Translations under genes and position numbers: made by a program | Shown here: in pieces, positions 36,782-48,584 of the stretch | How positions within the stretch are numbered: position 1 is the stretch's first letter | Layout: every line of letters begins with the position of its first letter | Notes under the pieces: generated by a model | What the model was told of the DNA's origin: nothing | Seen by the model: only the letters and a program-made list of their open reading frames with translations | The model's database searches: none | Source: Sipunculus nudus | Lineage: Eukaryota > Annelida > Sipuncula > Golfingiida > Sipunculidae | Reading direction: 5' to 3' | Assembly: GCA_026874595.1 (NCBI GenBank) | Contig: CM049308.1 | Span: 92,883,624-92,947,623, forward strand | DNA length: 64,000 nt

Positions 36782-39169
36782 GAAAACTTTATCGTTATTA
36801 GTCTAGAGAGTTACATCTTTCATATTAAGTTCCTTTATACCAAAGTGATACGAGTCAGTTATTATTTGAAATACCGATAACTATGAAAGATGCAATATCA
36901 GTTCTTTCTTCCATACAGAAAGAATATTATTACCGATTTGAGGTGCATTGTAGAATATTTCTAAAGGTATTTACAATTATAATAATGAAAAACCTCTATA
37001 TAACAACAGGTTGCTTTACCTACCAGAAAGAAAACCCATTTGATAATGCCAAACAGTGTTTTAAGAAAATTGAAAGACAAACATTTGATTTGAGGATTTT
37101 TCTTTATATGTGAAGCTCACGTTAAGAGAGTATGATTTCATTTTCCTGTTGCAAATAAGCTTACTTTTCTCACAGTCAAGAGGTGTGGAGTCCCAGTGGT
37201 GATTTTGGAGGCATTTAATTGTTTTGGTCACCAGTCCGTTTTTGCTGATGTAGCCAGGATTACAGGTGTATACCACAGTGTCGTTTACGTAGAAGTTGCC
37301 TCTTTTCCCTGCATTCAGCCCGTTGTTAGGTTCTCCACAGAAATATACTTAACAGAAAGAAACCTGCGGAACTGTACATTGTTTATGGAGAAGAAGATAT
37401 GAGAAAAAATGTATTAAACTTTATTTTTATGGAAAATAAGAAAATACAAGTATAAGAGAACGTCTTTATGTGGACGAGATCACGTATCACGTGACGTGAT
37501 GTTACATATGACATACAAATATCTGATGAAAGTGGCGGCTACTGCCATAGGCTTCCGCTATTACTTTATAAATTGAATTGGGTTGTTTATATATTGTTTC
37601 AATCATTTTGCTTTCTGTTTATTCTCTATATCAACATGGTTACCCGGCTTCATGTATTTTAATTTCTGTAATATTTCACATTCAACACGCCGTTAGCTAA
37701 GTCTTTCTCAGTTATGTTTAAATATGTTCCAGGGGCCAGTGAAATGTCTCACCTTTACATCTGACTTGTAAAACGCATCCTCCGCCTTGTTGGCAGTTTG
37801 TTTCAGGAGTCATACACATCCCCCCATCGAGGAGAGCCTCCCTTCCTGGAAAGAACGAATAACTGCAAAGAGAGAACCCGGGACAGATTATAATGAAGAA
37901 AACACAACAACTTAGCTATGACATTCTTGTACTGGAAACCATTAATTTAAATTTATTAATGATAAAAATAATTGTTGTCGTTGGCAATTGTAAATCACAT
38001 TTCATAATGTTAACGGTTGCAACGTTCCATGTATATTCATATTAAACTAGGGATTTGAAAAATGACCATCCATATAAAAATTATAAATAGATTATGTGTA
38101 TAATACGTGATACCCCACAATTCAGTTAATTTGCACACATATATAAGTATCTTTCATCTGGCGAAGGGGAATGACAAGATCAAGGACCAACGACTAATGG
38201 ACGATATACGACAAATTGTAATCAAACTTACTGATCATAGAAGGCACAGTTCACCGTACGGGATCCAGCAGGACAAGATATTTTTTTATTTCTCCCTTTG
38301 GTTTCTACGTTGAAGTACTTGTTGTTATTTTTCGCTCCTCGGATGCAAGTCAACTTTGCCTGTGTGACCATTCATAAATAACAAGACAGTCATGAAAGGT
38401 ACAAACGACAAGAATACGCAATACCAGAAAAGAAGATTGAGGTAGGATTGACAACATGCAATCCACGCACCCAGGAAGGGGATTTCCTATATAAACAGTG
38501 TCTGTATTCCTGCTACCAATTAAAGAAACTAGTATGGACAAGAATTAAGCTTAAGCTAAATAGTGGAACTTACTTCAAAATACAATTTGCTATTCGTAAA
38601 GTATATAGTATTAAGTGATTTTTAAATTACACAAGGAGAACATAAGGTACCCGTATTCGAATGTTGATCTGAGCAGCCTGAAATGAGTTAAAGGCGATGC
38701 ACATGTCATTTTCAAAATAACTTCCATCACAATGTATTGGTTTATCACAGCGGCACGTATGTGCAACAAATCCACGTGGACATACGGCTTGACTTGGTGC
38801 GTCGTCTATGGGCTCTGAAGGGTTTCCAAGGACAACTAATGCATCTTAGTTTGGATTGAAAAAGTAAGAGAACGTGATCTATGTCATACACATACATATT
38901 AAGCACATTAAAAAAAGTTTACAAATTTCATTTATATTCCTTTTATATAGCTACTTCTTTACTTCACTTTTCAAATGCTTACTATACGTTCTTTGACCTC
39001 ACGCCAGGTGACGATGTGAGCACGACATGACGAGCACGGAGAAATAAGATAAAACACCATTTACATAACAATTCATCAATTACTACCAACCTTTTGTAAA
39101 TGTCAGTGATATGTGATTCGCCAGGATAGTCATCACGACTTTTAAGAACTTAAAATTAATATAATCCAT
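36438..39169 (-). CDS. Secreted Cys-rich protein with Sushi/CCP domain and Kazal-like tail (287 aa, six exons)
   Basis: Exons 39091-39169, 38651-38814, 38232-38359, 37753-37862, 37165-37347 and 36438-36637 join in compatible phases to 864 nt. Residues 1-26 are hydrophobic with an N-terminal Lys, like a signal peptide. Residues 38-65 hold a Cys cluster (CPRGF...CRC...C...C). Residues 82-160 are Cys-rich (LTCIRGAKNN; ISCPAGSRTVNCAFYD; GGMCMTPETNCQQGGGC) and I do not recognise them. Residues 164-219 are a canonical CCP module: C164, C189, C206, W212, C219, with CGEPNNG, YTCNPGY and W..TPLDC. Residues 248-287 (CRELCSKQETPVC...GYQKDLCVLLA) resemble a Kazal inhibitor core but lack a full cysteine set. 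Probably extracellular. Weakest points are the first exon (donor GTTGGT) and the last acceptor (pyrimidine-poor). Confidence 0.6.
36718..36777. repeat. (AT)n microsatellite
   Basis: About 29 uninterrupted AT units in the last intron of the Sushi-domain gene. Confidence 0.97.
37165..37347 (-). CDS. Sushi/CCP domain exon
   Basis: 183 nt, one whole CCP module in a phase-1/phase-1 exon, as is usual for these mobile domains. Acceptor TTTCTTTCTGTTAAG, donor AAAA|GTAAGC. The four cysteines and the tryptophan are in canonical order. Confidence 0.88.
37753..37862 (-). CDS. Sushi/Kazal-like gene, exon 4
   Basis: The acceptor TCTTTGCAG at 37863, not the nearer CCAG at 37846, is the one that preserves frame. 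Encodes GGMCMTPETNCQQGGGCVLQ. Donor AAAG|GTGAG. Confidence 0.65.
38232..38359 (-). CDS. Sushi/Kazal-like gene, exon 3
   Basis: Acceptor CACACAG, donor TCA|GTAAGT. Encodes AKLTCIRGAKNNNKYFNVET through ISCPAGSRTVNCAFYD. Only one frame is open. Confidence 0.65.
38651..38814 (-). CDS. Sushi/Kazal-like gene, exon 2
   Basis: Acceptor CCCTTCAG, donor CGG|GTACCT. Encodes AVCPRGFVAHTCRCDKPIHC, then DGSYFENDMCIAF. Ends on a codon boundary. Confidence 0.6.
39091..39169 (-). CDS. Sushi/Kazal-like gene, candidate first coding exon
   Basis: The ATG at 39167-39169 gives MDYINFKFLKVVMTILANHI and onward, a plausible signal peptide. The donor AAAAG|GTTGGT is weak but its phase fits the next exon, completing Glu27. 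Confidence 0.4.
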
Positions 39170-41091
39170 ATTATCAATAATGCATAATGTTTTTCCACAA
39201 GTACATTTCGAATTTACACAGAGGAATTCAAAGAAAATGCATGGATGGAAAATTAATGTAATTATTCTTATTATATTTTGTTTACCTTTATACTTGGAAT
39301 AAACATGAACAAGACAAATGCATTAAAATACTTTGGTTATCACAGTTGTCTATTTTCTTCTTATCTGAGTTCCAAGACATTATTTACCTAAAGGGGCCCA
39401 GCTAGGCACCTATGAAGCAAGTTGAGTTAACACGAAAAATAGCTTCTTCCCTTAAAAATAAATCAGTACCTGCCAAAATATTGCCTTTTAACCGTTTGCT
39501 TACTCCTGTAAACGAGGGTTAAAAACAGTGAACCGGGCGCGATCGCAGGTTTCAACATGTACACAGCGCGTGATGTCGTGTGCATCGCGGAACCACAACA
39601 CGTGTCAATCATGAGATGCCCTGACTGACAAGGCCCAAAAAATATAATAATGTTCCCGCTGACTGAAACATCGCGTGTTGCCCCTCTTTATCGGACCTCT
39701 GGTCACACGACCTTTGTTTTGGTAAACAGACTATGTTTACCAACACAAAGGGCTATAACAAGATGTAAAACAGTCGTATGCAATGAATGAGACTTTGTGC
39801 TGGGGTGGTTTTGCTGCATGGGAAACTTTTATAAAAAGCAAAATAGAACTGGTAGTGTGAAAGAATAGGAATAATATTTCTCCTGATTATGTCCCTTTAA
39901 CGTATATACGTTGGTTATCGAAAAACATTACTACGGAGAAATCCTTTTTGGTAAATATCTTGCTGAAACAAAACATTGAGTTATCAAAAATGTAAACAAA
40001 TACCTCAGTGAATGGTGTTAATAATTGAAAGTAAAGAAAATGATAAGAGCATGAATTTTAAATAGTTTTTTTAAACATACCTGATTTGTGAAGTTCATTT
40101 TGTTGCCCTAAAGACCATTTACTGAAAAAATGAAACCCCATAAACTTTTAAACCAATGAAAATTGGTTATTACTCAGAATTTTATCAGATCCAAGCACCA
40201 TATTTTAAATTAGCTAAACTGTCGTCATATATACAATCAACAAATACTGCATATGCTGTTTAAGTAAGGAATTTTCAATGGAACAATTGAAATATTTGTT
40301 TATAGTTGTGTATAAAAAGAATATGAATATTTTATACCTATGTGTATATACACCCTGAATTGCAAAACGTTTCACTAGTGTCTTCTTTATATTTTCCCCT
40401 CCTAAATTCTTTGTCGTGGTTTCCAAGCTCAGCTGTAGAGAAGCATCTGCAAAGATATTGACTGAAGCCCAGGAATTAATAAAAAATTCACCAGATATGG
40501 GCAGGGAATAGCCAGGATTGTATTGCAGTACCTACATTTAGCATAACCGCCAATCAATGAAAGCGGGACAATACAACATGGTACCGTACCAGACGCGGAT
40601 GATTAAAGCCTACCTTTTCCCAGTAATAAGCAATTGTTCCATATATAAAAGTGACCCATACAGACGATGTAAACGGCATTGGAGAGTATTTTTTTGTACG
40701 ATTAAAGTTCCATCAATTACAGAACTTACTACTTTGATAATGGTGTAAACATAAAAGTGTACTATATTAAACACAAATGGCCGAAATCACTTGAATATCA
40801 GACGATGAATAAATACCAAAGTGTTGTGGCCTTAAGTAAATATGGAAACTAAAAGGGCGAGTAAAGACAAAGTGTCCTGTGATTAGATATGTAGAAGTTA
40901 ATACATTCAGGAAAAAATAAGATTCAAAATATGACGATATATACATAGATGACTGAAATATGCATTTGAATTAGTGAACCCATTAAAGACAGACGCTATT
41001 CCTTGTTGCTAGTGTTCCAGTTTCTTTCACATGAGACATGCCTGGAACGTGTTTGATATAGCCTATATAGGGATTATTGAATGAAAGCAGC

Positions 41092-41142
<51 letters not shown>

Positions 41143-44053
41143 TAAATTGTATCCAGGATGTGACATGAGCTAGGACACGCTGGTCCACACAACGATAGAT
41201 TAACAAAAAAGTAATTTTGAATGATATTACTGACTTTATTAAAGACTTGCTGTTTCTCAAATACAATGCAGATGTTTGTCCAGTCAATAGGCCCGGTTCA
41301 GCTGAAATGGAAATATTGATACTGCATGAAGATCTGGCATGTGTTTACAGAGGTGCAGTCCATTATTTTTGTGGGTAATTTATCTGAATGCATGAGACAG
41401 GAAGAGGAGGAAAAGGCGCTAATGAGTTTATTTGATATGTATTGATATTCACAGTTGTCATAATTGATAAAAATTTATATTAAACACAATATCTCATAAT
41501 ATTTTTATATTCAGAAAAGGGAATAAATGTTGTCCGGTCTTTGGTTTCAGCTGCACACATTATCATTTTTTAACAAGCAGATGCTTGTTAAATGAAGACA
41601 AAGGCAACATATCACGTATAGACCTCTAAATATATGTTAAATTACAGCATCGATTGTATTATATAGATTTGTGGGAAATAATCATGACCAATTCAACAAA
41701 AAATTAAATATTAAAGATTAATGAATTCAGATTTAATATTTCTGACTTAAATAGCCCTTTTTAAAACTTTTATTTTATATTTATTTTACATGCTCAGTGT
41801 AGAAATCGCAACAGTTGTTTACTTCAGGGTAGTAATTAGTCTTTTCTCATATTTCCCATCAATCCTTAAGGATTAGACATTATTTCGTGAAGGGATTATC
41901 GAGCAGCGCCACCTATCAGAAACTGCTTAGTTTCCCCAGTCTTTATGAGCTACAATTGGGCTGAAACCTTTGAAAAAAAAGGTTGCCTTGACTGAAATAT
42001 CTGAACCCCCCCCCCCCCCCGGATCCGCTTCTGTATGTGAAATTATACAAACCATCCTTGGAATACTAGCCGAGCCGGACGAAAAGGGCTTTAGATTTCT
42101 GCCACCCCCACCCCCCACCCCATCGAGAAATAATTGTTTTCAATTTTCTACATGGGTGTGTTTTGAAACCATCATATACAGCCTATTTCTGTACACATCG
42201 ATGAGCCAGACAGACTGTACCTTAATTGCTTCATTCGGATATATCTCCACCTATCCATAAGGTGGGATTTTGTTTTTGTCCTTATTAACTCCTCCTTCTT
42301 CTTCTGGTCATACAATTCCACTTTTTTAATACTATTTTATTTATTCTTACCCATAATGTACCTTACTTTAGTCCATTTACTTTCACCCAGTTTCGACCTA
42401 TTTTGTAAGGTCACAGGGCTATAAACTGTGATTTATTTTTAAGATTTTTTATGTCGATCATCTCCTATATTGCTGGTACAGTCAAATGGATGAAAACGTC
42501 ACATTAAAATCTAGTTGGGACAATTCATAGGCCAGTAAGTTTTTTTTTTAATTTACTGATGCGGAAAATAATAAGATATAGGTGACTCAGCTCTTTTCGT
42601 TTCCACATAAATCCCATAAAGGATTATTTGCAATAATATGTATACTATCTCACAATATAAGTTCATTTTGGCTGGATACAAAACTATCCCAACTCCCGAT
42701 TGAGAGGAAGAAGCAAGGTAGAAAAAAAAAACACCGGTTGGAAGCGTGACAGATATTGGTTTGTGAAGTTGGGGGTACGGCCAGCAGGTGGCAGGCGCGT
42801 TTTGTTCTTATTTTGTTCTACTGATGGCGCCCAGTGCTAGCTTACTTGTACTTTTATACAGGAGTAAACAAACAAATTTATAACGAAAACTGGCAGATAG
42901 TAAAATATTTAAAGAGAAAACACTGTTTTTCATGTAAAAGTAATATACGTGGTATGTGAAAAGGTCCTTTTAAAAGGCAAGTGAAAAGTTACAATGCATG
43001 AGTGCAGTGGCAAGTTTGGCGGCGATATTTTTAATAGATTTTAAATAATATACATATTACGAAAAAAAGTAATGTCACTACCTCATCTGTGAAAATCGTG
43101 GAGATAATATAATAATGCACAAGTGTAACGCTGAATGTAGCCAGTAAGGAATCCGGTTTCTATAATAGGAATTTATTTCCAAATTACAAAGGGTTCCTGA
43201 CAGAAAGACAAAATGACATAATCCAGATTTTGTTATTAAGAGCCATCCAAGAAACTTAAATCATCAAAAACAAGTTTTACCTGGGACTTGATAAAATACT
43301 CTCACTTGAACCCGGCTACAGCTAGTTGGAAATGTACCATTAGCAAGTCTTGTTTATAGTTTTAATATTAATTATGAAAATATTCATGCTTCAGATTAGT
43401 CATATGTGTTAATAGCCTATGAGTGGTAACAACTTTAAGTAGCACTACTAGTAAATTCGTCAAATTGCAGTATGCCTGCTAAGGGGAGGGCATTCCGCAG
43501 AAGCCTCTCTATATTCCATGGCTCCATGTTACTGAATGTTTATAAGTATACTGTTATTGAATACGACTTAAACCATGTTTTTTCAATAGAATGTCCACAT
43601 TGAATTTCTAAACGATGCTATAACATAATTAAAACGACGGCTGTTTTAAAGGGAATTCTTATGTAATTGTCACCAGAGAACTGTAGCTTAGTTATTGTAT
43701 TGCAATTTCAAAAAGGGAGTTTAACGAGATGATTATTTTGAAAATATATTGTTCATTACTATGGAGTATCATGTTAAGATATTAGCGTGAGAACTTTGGG
43801 TAGGAGAGCACACGTGTCTCGTTTGATGTTAATTTCAGTACAGTTTAATTGCTGGTGAGCCGTCTCTGTTTTGCGTCCTCTACAGTAACGATTGTTTGTT
43901 GCAGACTTCAAAGGATGAGCACCTGTTATGTTTGGTATTCTCAAGGTTTTGTCTCTGGAGGCGTGTTCATATTAATAATTATGTTATTATTGACGCATAA
44001 TAGAAAGTGATGATTGGCCAGACGAACGGTCAGTACTTGTGACGTCAGCAGGC
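39170..44053. other. Long non-coding region upstream of the Sushi-domain gene
   Basis: AT-rich with an (AT)n run at 41095-41136 and a poly-C tract at 42006-42020, followed by a GGATCCGC motif resembling one end of the element at 62151. The part nearest 39170 should contain the gene's promoter, but I see no clear core element. No coding frame with family features. Confidence 0.4.
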
Positions 44054-45540
44054 ATATTAGTCTATCAGCCAGAGGGGTTCGCCGGTACCAAAAGAGGGGC
44101 AATTGCTATCATTATTTTTTCTATAGGTGTTGATCTATAGATTACAAAAATGCATGATAGCAGTTTGGGAGTGGTAGCTTTCTATAAATTATGAGCCTGT
44201 TTCCATGGCAGCCATGGTAATTTTTGTAGTAATTAAGAAATTTACAAAGAAGGCCACAACCTTGTTATTTTTGTGTATAAAAGGATGAAATAATCGCGAA
44301 AATGCATCAGAAGAAAGATATTTATTTTTAATTATATTTTCTACACACAAAATAATTTGCATATTTGGCTGTATGCAAATATATGCAAATTTTCTAGTAA
44401 AAATTCACATATTTTACACCAATCATATGTTCACAATCCTCTGTTTTTTGTCAAATAAACACTTTCAGCTTAAACTTCACCTTGCTGGACAGGAAATGAA
44501 ATATACAATACATTTATGTTTGATAATCATTATTATTCATCTTATTTGCATCTTAATGAATATTCATCAGACACTACCATAATGACCATGTCCTTGATTT
44601 ATCAGTCACTGCAGCTGTTATTGTCTACGATATATGGAATGGATGATTTTGTAAGCATGTAAGTTTCTATGGTTTTCTCTGCAATTTTCATAGCACAATA
44701 TATATTTACCAAATACACTATTTAAATTTGCATATTAAATGAGACTTTTTGCATAAATCTGAATAAATATCTATAATTTAGATCAAAATGTACACATTTA
44801 TATTGAACAGATTTACAATCCTGTTTTTTTATTAAATCAACATTTCAGCATAAACTTTACATTGCTGGGAAGAAAATGAAGTGTACAACATATTTATATT
44901 AGATCCTCATAAATATTCATAATATTTGCAGTTTAATGAATATACATGAGGCACTATTATAATGACAATGTTCCTGATTTATCTATCACTGCATCTGTTA
45001 TTGTATACAATATATCAAATGGATGATTTTGTAAGCGTGTAAGTATCCATGGTTTTTTTCTGTAATTTTCACAGCAGAATATATATTTACTAAATACACA
45101 AATAAAATTTGCATATCAAATGGCACATTTATGTTGAACATGTTTACAATCCTGGTTTTTTTTTATTACTAAATCAACACTTTCAGCATAACTTTACATT
45201 GCTGGAATGAAAATGAAATATACAACACATTCATATTAGATACCCGTTGATATTCATAGTATTTGCATCTTAATGAGACATTAAAATGACAATGTTTAAA
45301 TTTCAAAGAATTTCCATAATTCTGGTGAAAACTGTACATCAAGGTTGAATAGCTTTAAAATCCTTGTCTCTGATCTCATGACATTGAGTGTCAGAAGGAA
45401 GGTTGGTATGTTGCACTGTACAGTATCCTTAATGAAAATAAATAAATTTGCATAATTTATATGAAAATATCGACCTTTTAAATCACTGGATAATTTAAAT
45501 ATCCACACGTTAAAGCATTCAATTATTAATTTATCCATTT
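44054..45540 (+). repeat. Left long inverted arm
   Basis: About 1.5 kb; see the whole element. Open frames here are chance products of the AT-rich subrepeats. Confidence 0.85.
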
Positions 45541-46519
45541 CCAACTAAACGATCTCTATCAACTTTATGCTCAGCTTTTCACTTAACACTTTTCTTTGTC
45601 TTTTGAATTAAGCGAGATGGATTGTATGCATACATCATGCAATCTATGCATGATACATTGTATGCATATACATTTAACATGAGTTTGCATGCATTTGCAT
45701 TATTTTATATCCAAGAAAACATCTGCAGCCAAAAAATGTACGGTCATAAAATATTGAACATTCTTTCTCTTATATTTAACTATCGGAGGCTTCCTCTGTC
45801 AGTAATAAGGTATGTTTTCTTTGGGAACATTCAAATTAGTTTTTATTTCTCATTCCGGAAAAACCTAATTTCTTCATATAAAAAAAAACAGAGTATGAAG
45901 TATAGATAATAATTAACCCATCTCTGGATGTAAATTAAAATGCATGTTTTCAGCTTTCCATTGCAAATTAAGATTTACGTGTTAAACAAATGAATATAAA
46001 TACATTTATCCAGACTGGCTATTAGTAACAAATAAAGCATACTGTATGATATTAAGTCAAATTTAATACATCAAGGATGATAGTGTATTATACTCTAGGA
46101 TGTAAACATCAGACAATTCTGTTTTAACTACAAAGGACAATTAAATGCATCACCCCTTACACATTGCCAATCAATTAATTATGTTTAATAAATGGAAAAT
46201 CCTGTTCATTTTATTGACAGGTTTTGTCATTATCAGGAGGTTTAATCATTACTTGAGTCAACCTGTCTCCTGTGTAGGAATGCGTCCCATTTGATATGCA
46301 TTGTTGTTCATTAATCAAAATTCAAGTTCATCAATTTAATGTATCCGCGTGATATGACAACCTCGTCATCGTCACTCTTGTCATTTACTTGGTTATCACA
46401 AGTTTTTTAACTGCACATAGTTGATTATTTTAACCTTTGAACGATTCACTTGCAGTCAGTGAGATTACATGACTTTGAACAATTACAAGCTGACAAATCA
46501 AATAATTTCAGGGGCTGGC

Positions 46520-46990
46520 GAACCATCAATCCATCTATACTGAGCTTGTCATTCCCTTCAGAGGTTTCTCAAATATATCCATGACCAACAAGACTTGGAT
46601 CATTAGTAAAGCAGCGGCGCCACACAACTGTTTGGTAGTTTGCACGTATGCTATGTTTGTACAGACATTCTTTAGAAGGTGGCATTTGACGGGGTTTAAT
46701 TTTGCCTTTTTAGGTGCAAAATAAATATGTGTGATAATTAATATTTTGCTGGTTGGTGTTAGGGACATATAGCTTAAATGTGAAGATTTCCAATGCATTA
46801 ATGACACTTGATGGAACATGCCATGTCTGACCTAAGAGACCAAAACTGTTTCTGCTGTGTTCTTGACTTCTTGTATGATAGACATCAAAAACAGGGGAGG
46901 GGTAGCGGGTGTTGCCAGAGAAAAAGGCTCCCTGTGGTATGGTATTAACTGCAGACAGCCTGATCAAGCTCAACTCAGTGGAGAGAGCTG
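46520..46990 (-). pseudogene. Decayed coding relic of a transposon-associated protein
   Basis: One frame reads RLSAVNTIPQGAFF, then NSFGLLGQTWHVPSSVINAL, EIFTFKLYVPNT and YLFCTKKAK. After a frameshift it continues with MPPSKECLYKHSIRANYQTV, VWRRCFTNDPSLVGHGY, a stop, and NDKLSID...MVRQP. From memory this pattern (EFTC.LY..., LPP....L..H..RANYQ..IW, HGW) belongs to the C-terminus of a large uncharacterised protein family that is repetitive in invertebrate genomes and linked to transposons. The superfamily is uncertain. It is cut at about 46990 by family A repeats. Its position inside the inverted arms suggests it was the element's own gene. Confidence 0.5.
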
Positions 46991-48225
46991 CACTGAATGA
47001 CCTACAGTCACCAAAGTAGACTGCTTGACAATTTAAGGGAATACAACAAGAGCCTCCAAAATAAATTCAATTACTAGCCTAATTTTGCAGCTTTTATTTT
47101 CAAAATCCAGATTTTAACAGATTAAATCCCTATGTGCACATGCTGTGAAAATTAAATCCAAAGTACTTACAGGAAAAAAAAAAAACGTGCCGTGGCCAAA
47201 GTTTGGCAAAATTTAAGGTACTAATTTTTATTTTTGCTAATATTTTAAAAATTAAAAGATTTTGATCTAATTTTGGGTATACAATTTAATTTTGATTAAT
47301 TAAAGTTATATTACTGGAAAAAAAGTCCTTAGCTTTAACATGTTTTGTGTTTAGCGATCAAATATCTTTTCTGATTTTTTACAAAATGCATTATGTTTGA
47401 GCCCATAACTTTTTTCAATTATTTAATACAGACCTTATTTCTGGCATGTATATAGGAACTATACAGAGGAATATTTATGGTAAATATGAGGATAAGCAGA
47501 TGAGTGGTTTTGATATTAGGCAGTCCTGAAGTGTGAAAATATGTTTTTAATAAAAAATTGAGGTTTTTCCTTAATTTCCTAAAGGAACAAAGTCGCAAAA
47601 ACCCAGTTTTCAGCTTGGTAGGAGATCTTTGGGACATCTAACATTATGCCAACAGCCTGGGGAGCATAGAGATATGCACTGAATGACCTACAATCACCAA
47701 AGTGGACTGCTTGACAATGTAAGGGAATACAACAAGAGCCTCCAAAAAAATTCAATAACTAGCCTAATTTTGCAGTTTTTATTTTTAAATTTCAGATTTA
47801 AACAGATTTAATCCTTATGTGTACATGCTGTGAAAATTAAATCCACAGTACTTACAGGAAAAAACGTGCCGTGGCCAAAGTTGGGCAATATTTTAGGTAC
47901 CAATTTTATATTTGTGCCATTTTTTTACAAAGTCCATTATGTTTGGGCCAATAACTTTTTTTAAATTAAATAATACTGACTTAATTTCTGGCATGTACAT
48001 AGGAACTATATAGAGGAATATTTATGGTAAATATGAAGAAAACCAGATGAGGGGTTTTGATATTAGGCAGTCCTGAAGTGTGAAAATAGATTTCTAATAA
48101 AAAATTGAGGTTTGGTGTCAAAACGTGCCAGTCTTACAGACGGACATCCGGACGGACGGACGGACGGACGACGGACAATGGACCACGACTATAGCTCAGA
48201 TGACTTATAGTCAGCTGAGCTCAAA
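46985..48225 (+). repeat. Dispersed repeat family A, dimeric copy
   Basis: Two head-to-tail monomers (about 47060-47640 and 47735-48225) are joined by a junction reading 'CAACAGCCTGGGGAGCATAG', 'TGCACTGAATGACCTACA'. The end carries GGACGGACGGACGGACGACG and the CAGCTGAGCT motif. It splits the coding relic of the surrounding element. Confidence 0.85.
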
Positions 48226-48584
48226 ATTGGAAACTACAGTTAAAAGAGTACAGTATCAAGAGTTTGGAATGTGAGCCAGGCCGGTTGAGTTTCAACTATC
48301 AAATATCTAAGAAGAAATTGCAAACATTCAGTGGCATACACAAAAAAAGCAACTAAAGTAACCAGTGACCCATGGGTCATGACGCTTAGCTGACTAGGAA
48401 ACCCTTTTTAATAAGGAATTTTATCATGTGAACACCAAATTTTTAGGTGGTAACCCTGCAATTATGTTCTACAAAATCAACAAGATAATGAAAATGTTTT
48501 ATGATAATATGTCGAGCCATTCCCATAAATCTAGCTCTTGTATGCAGTCAGCTGACCTAAAAAAGGACTATGCACACTGTACGT

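Noticed and set aside
36530-36880. 116-codon frame containing a long Ile-Tyr run
   Set aside because: The run is the translation of an (AT)n microsatellite.
37753-37845. Shorter version of Sushi-gene exon 4 using the CCAG acceptor at 37846
   Set aside because: Breaks the reading frame with the preceding exon; the TTTGCAG acceptor at 37863 keeps it.
45296-45544. 82-codon frame in the left arm
   Set aside because: Lies in the inverted arm; the matching right-arm sequence does not keep the frame.
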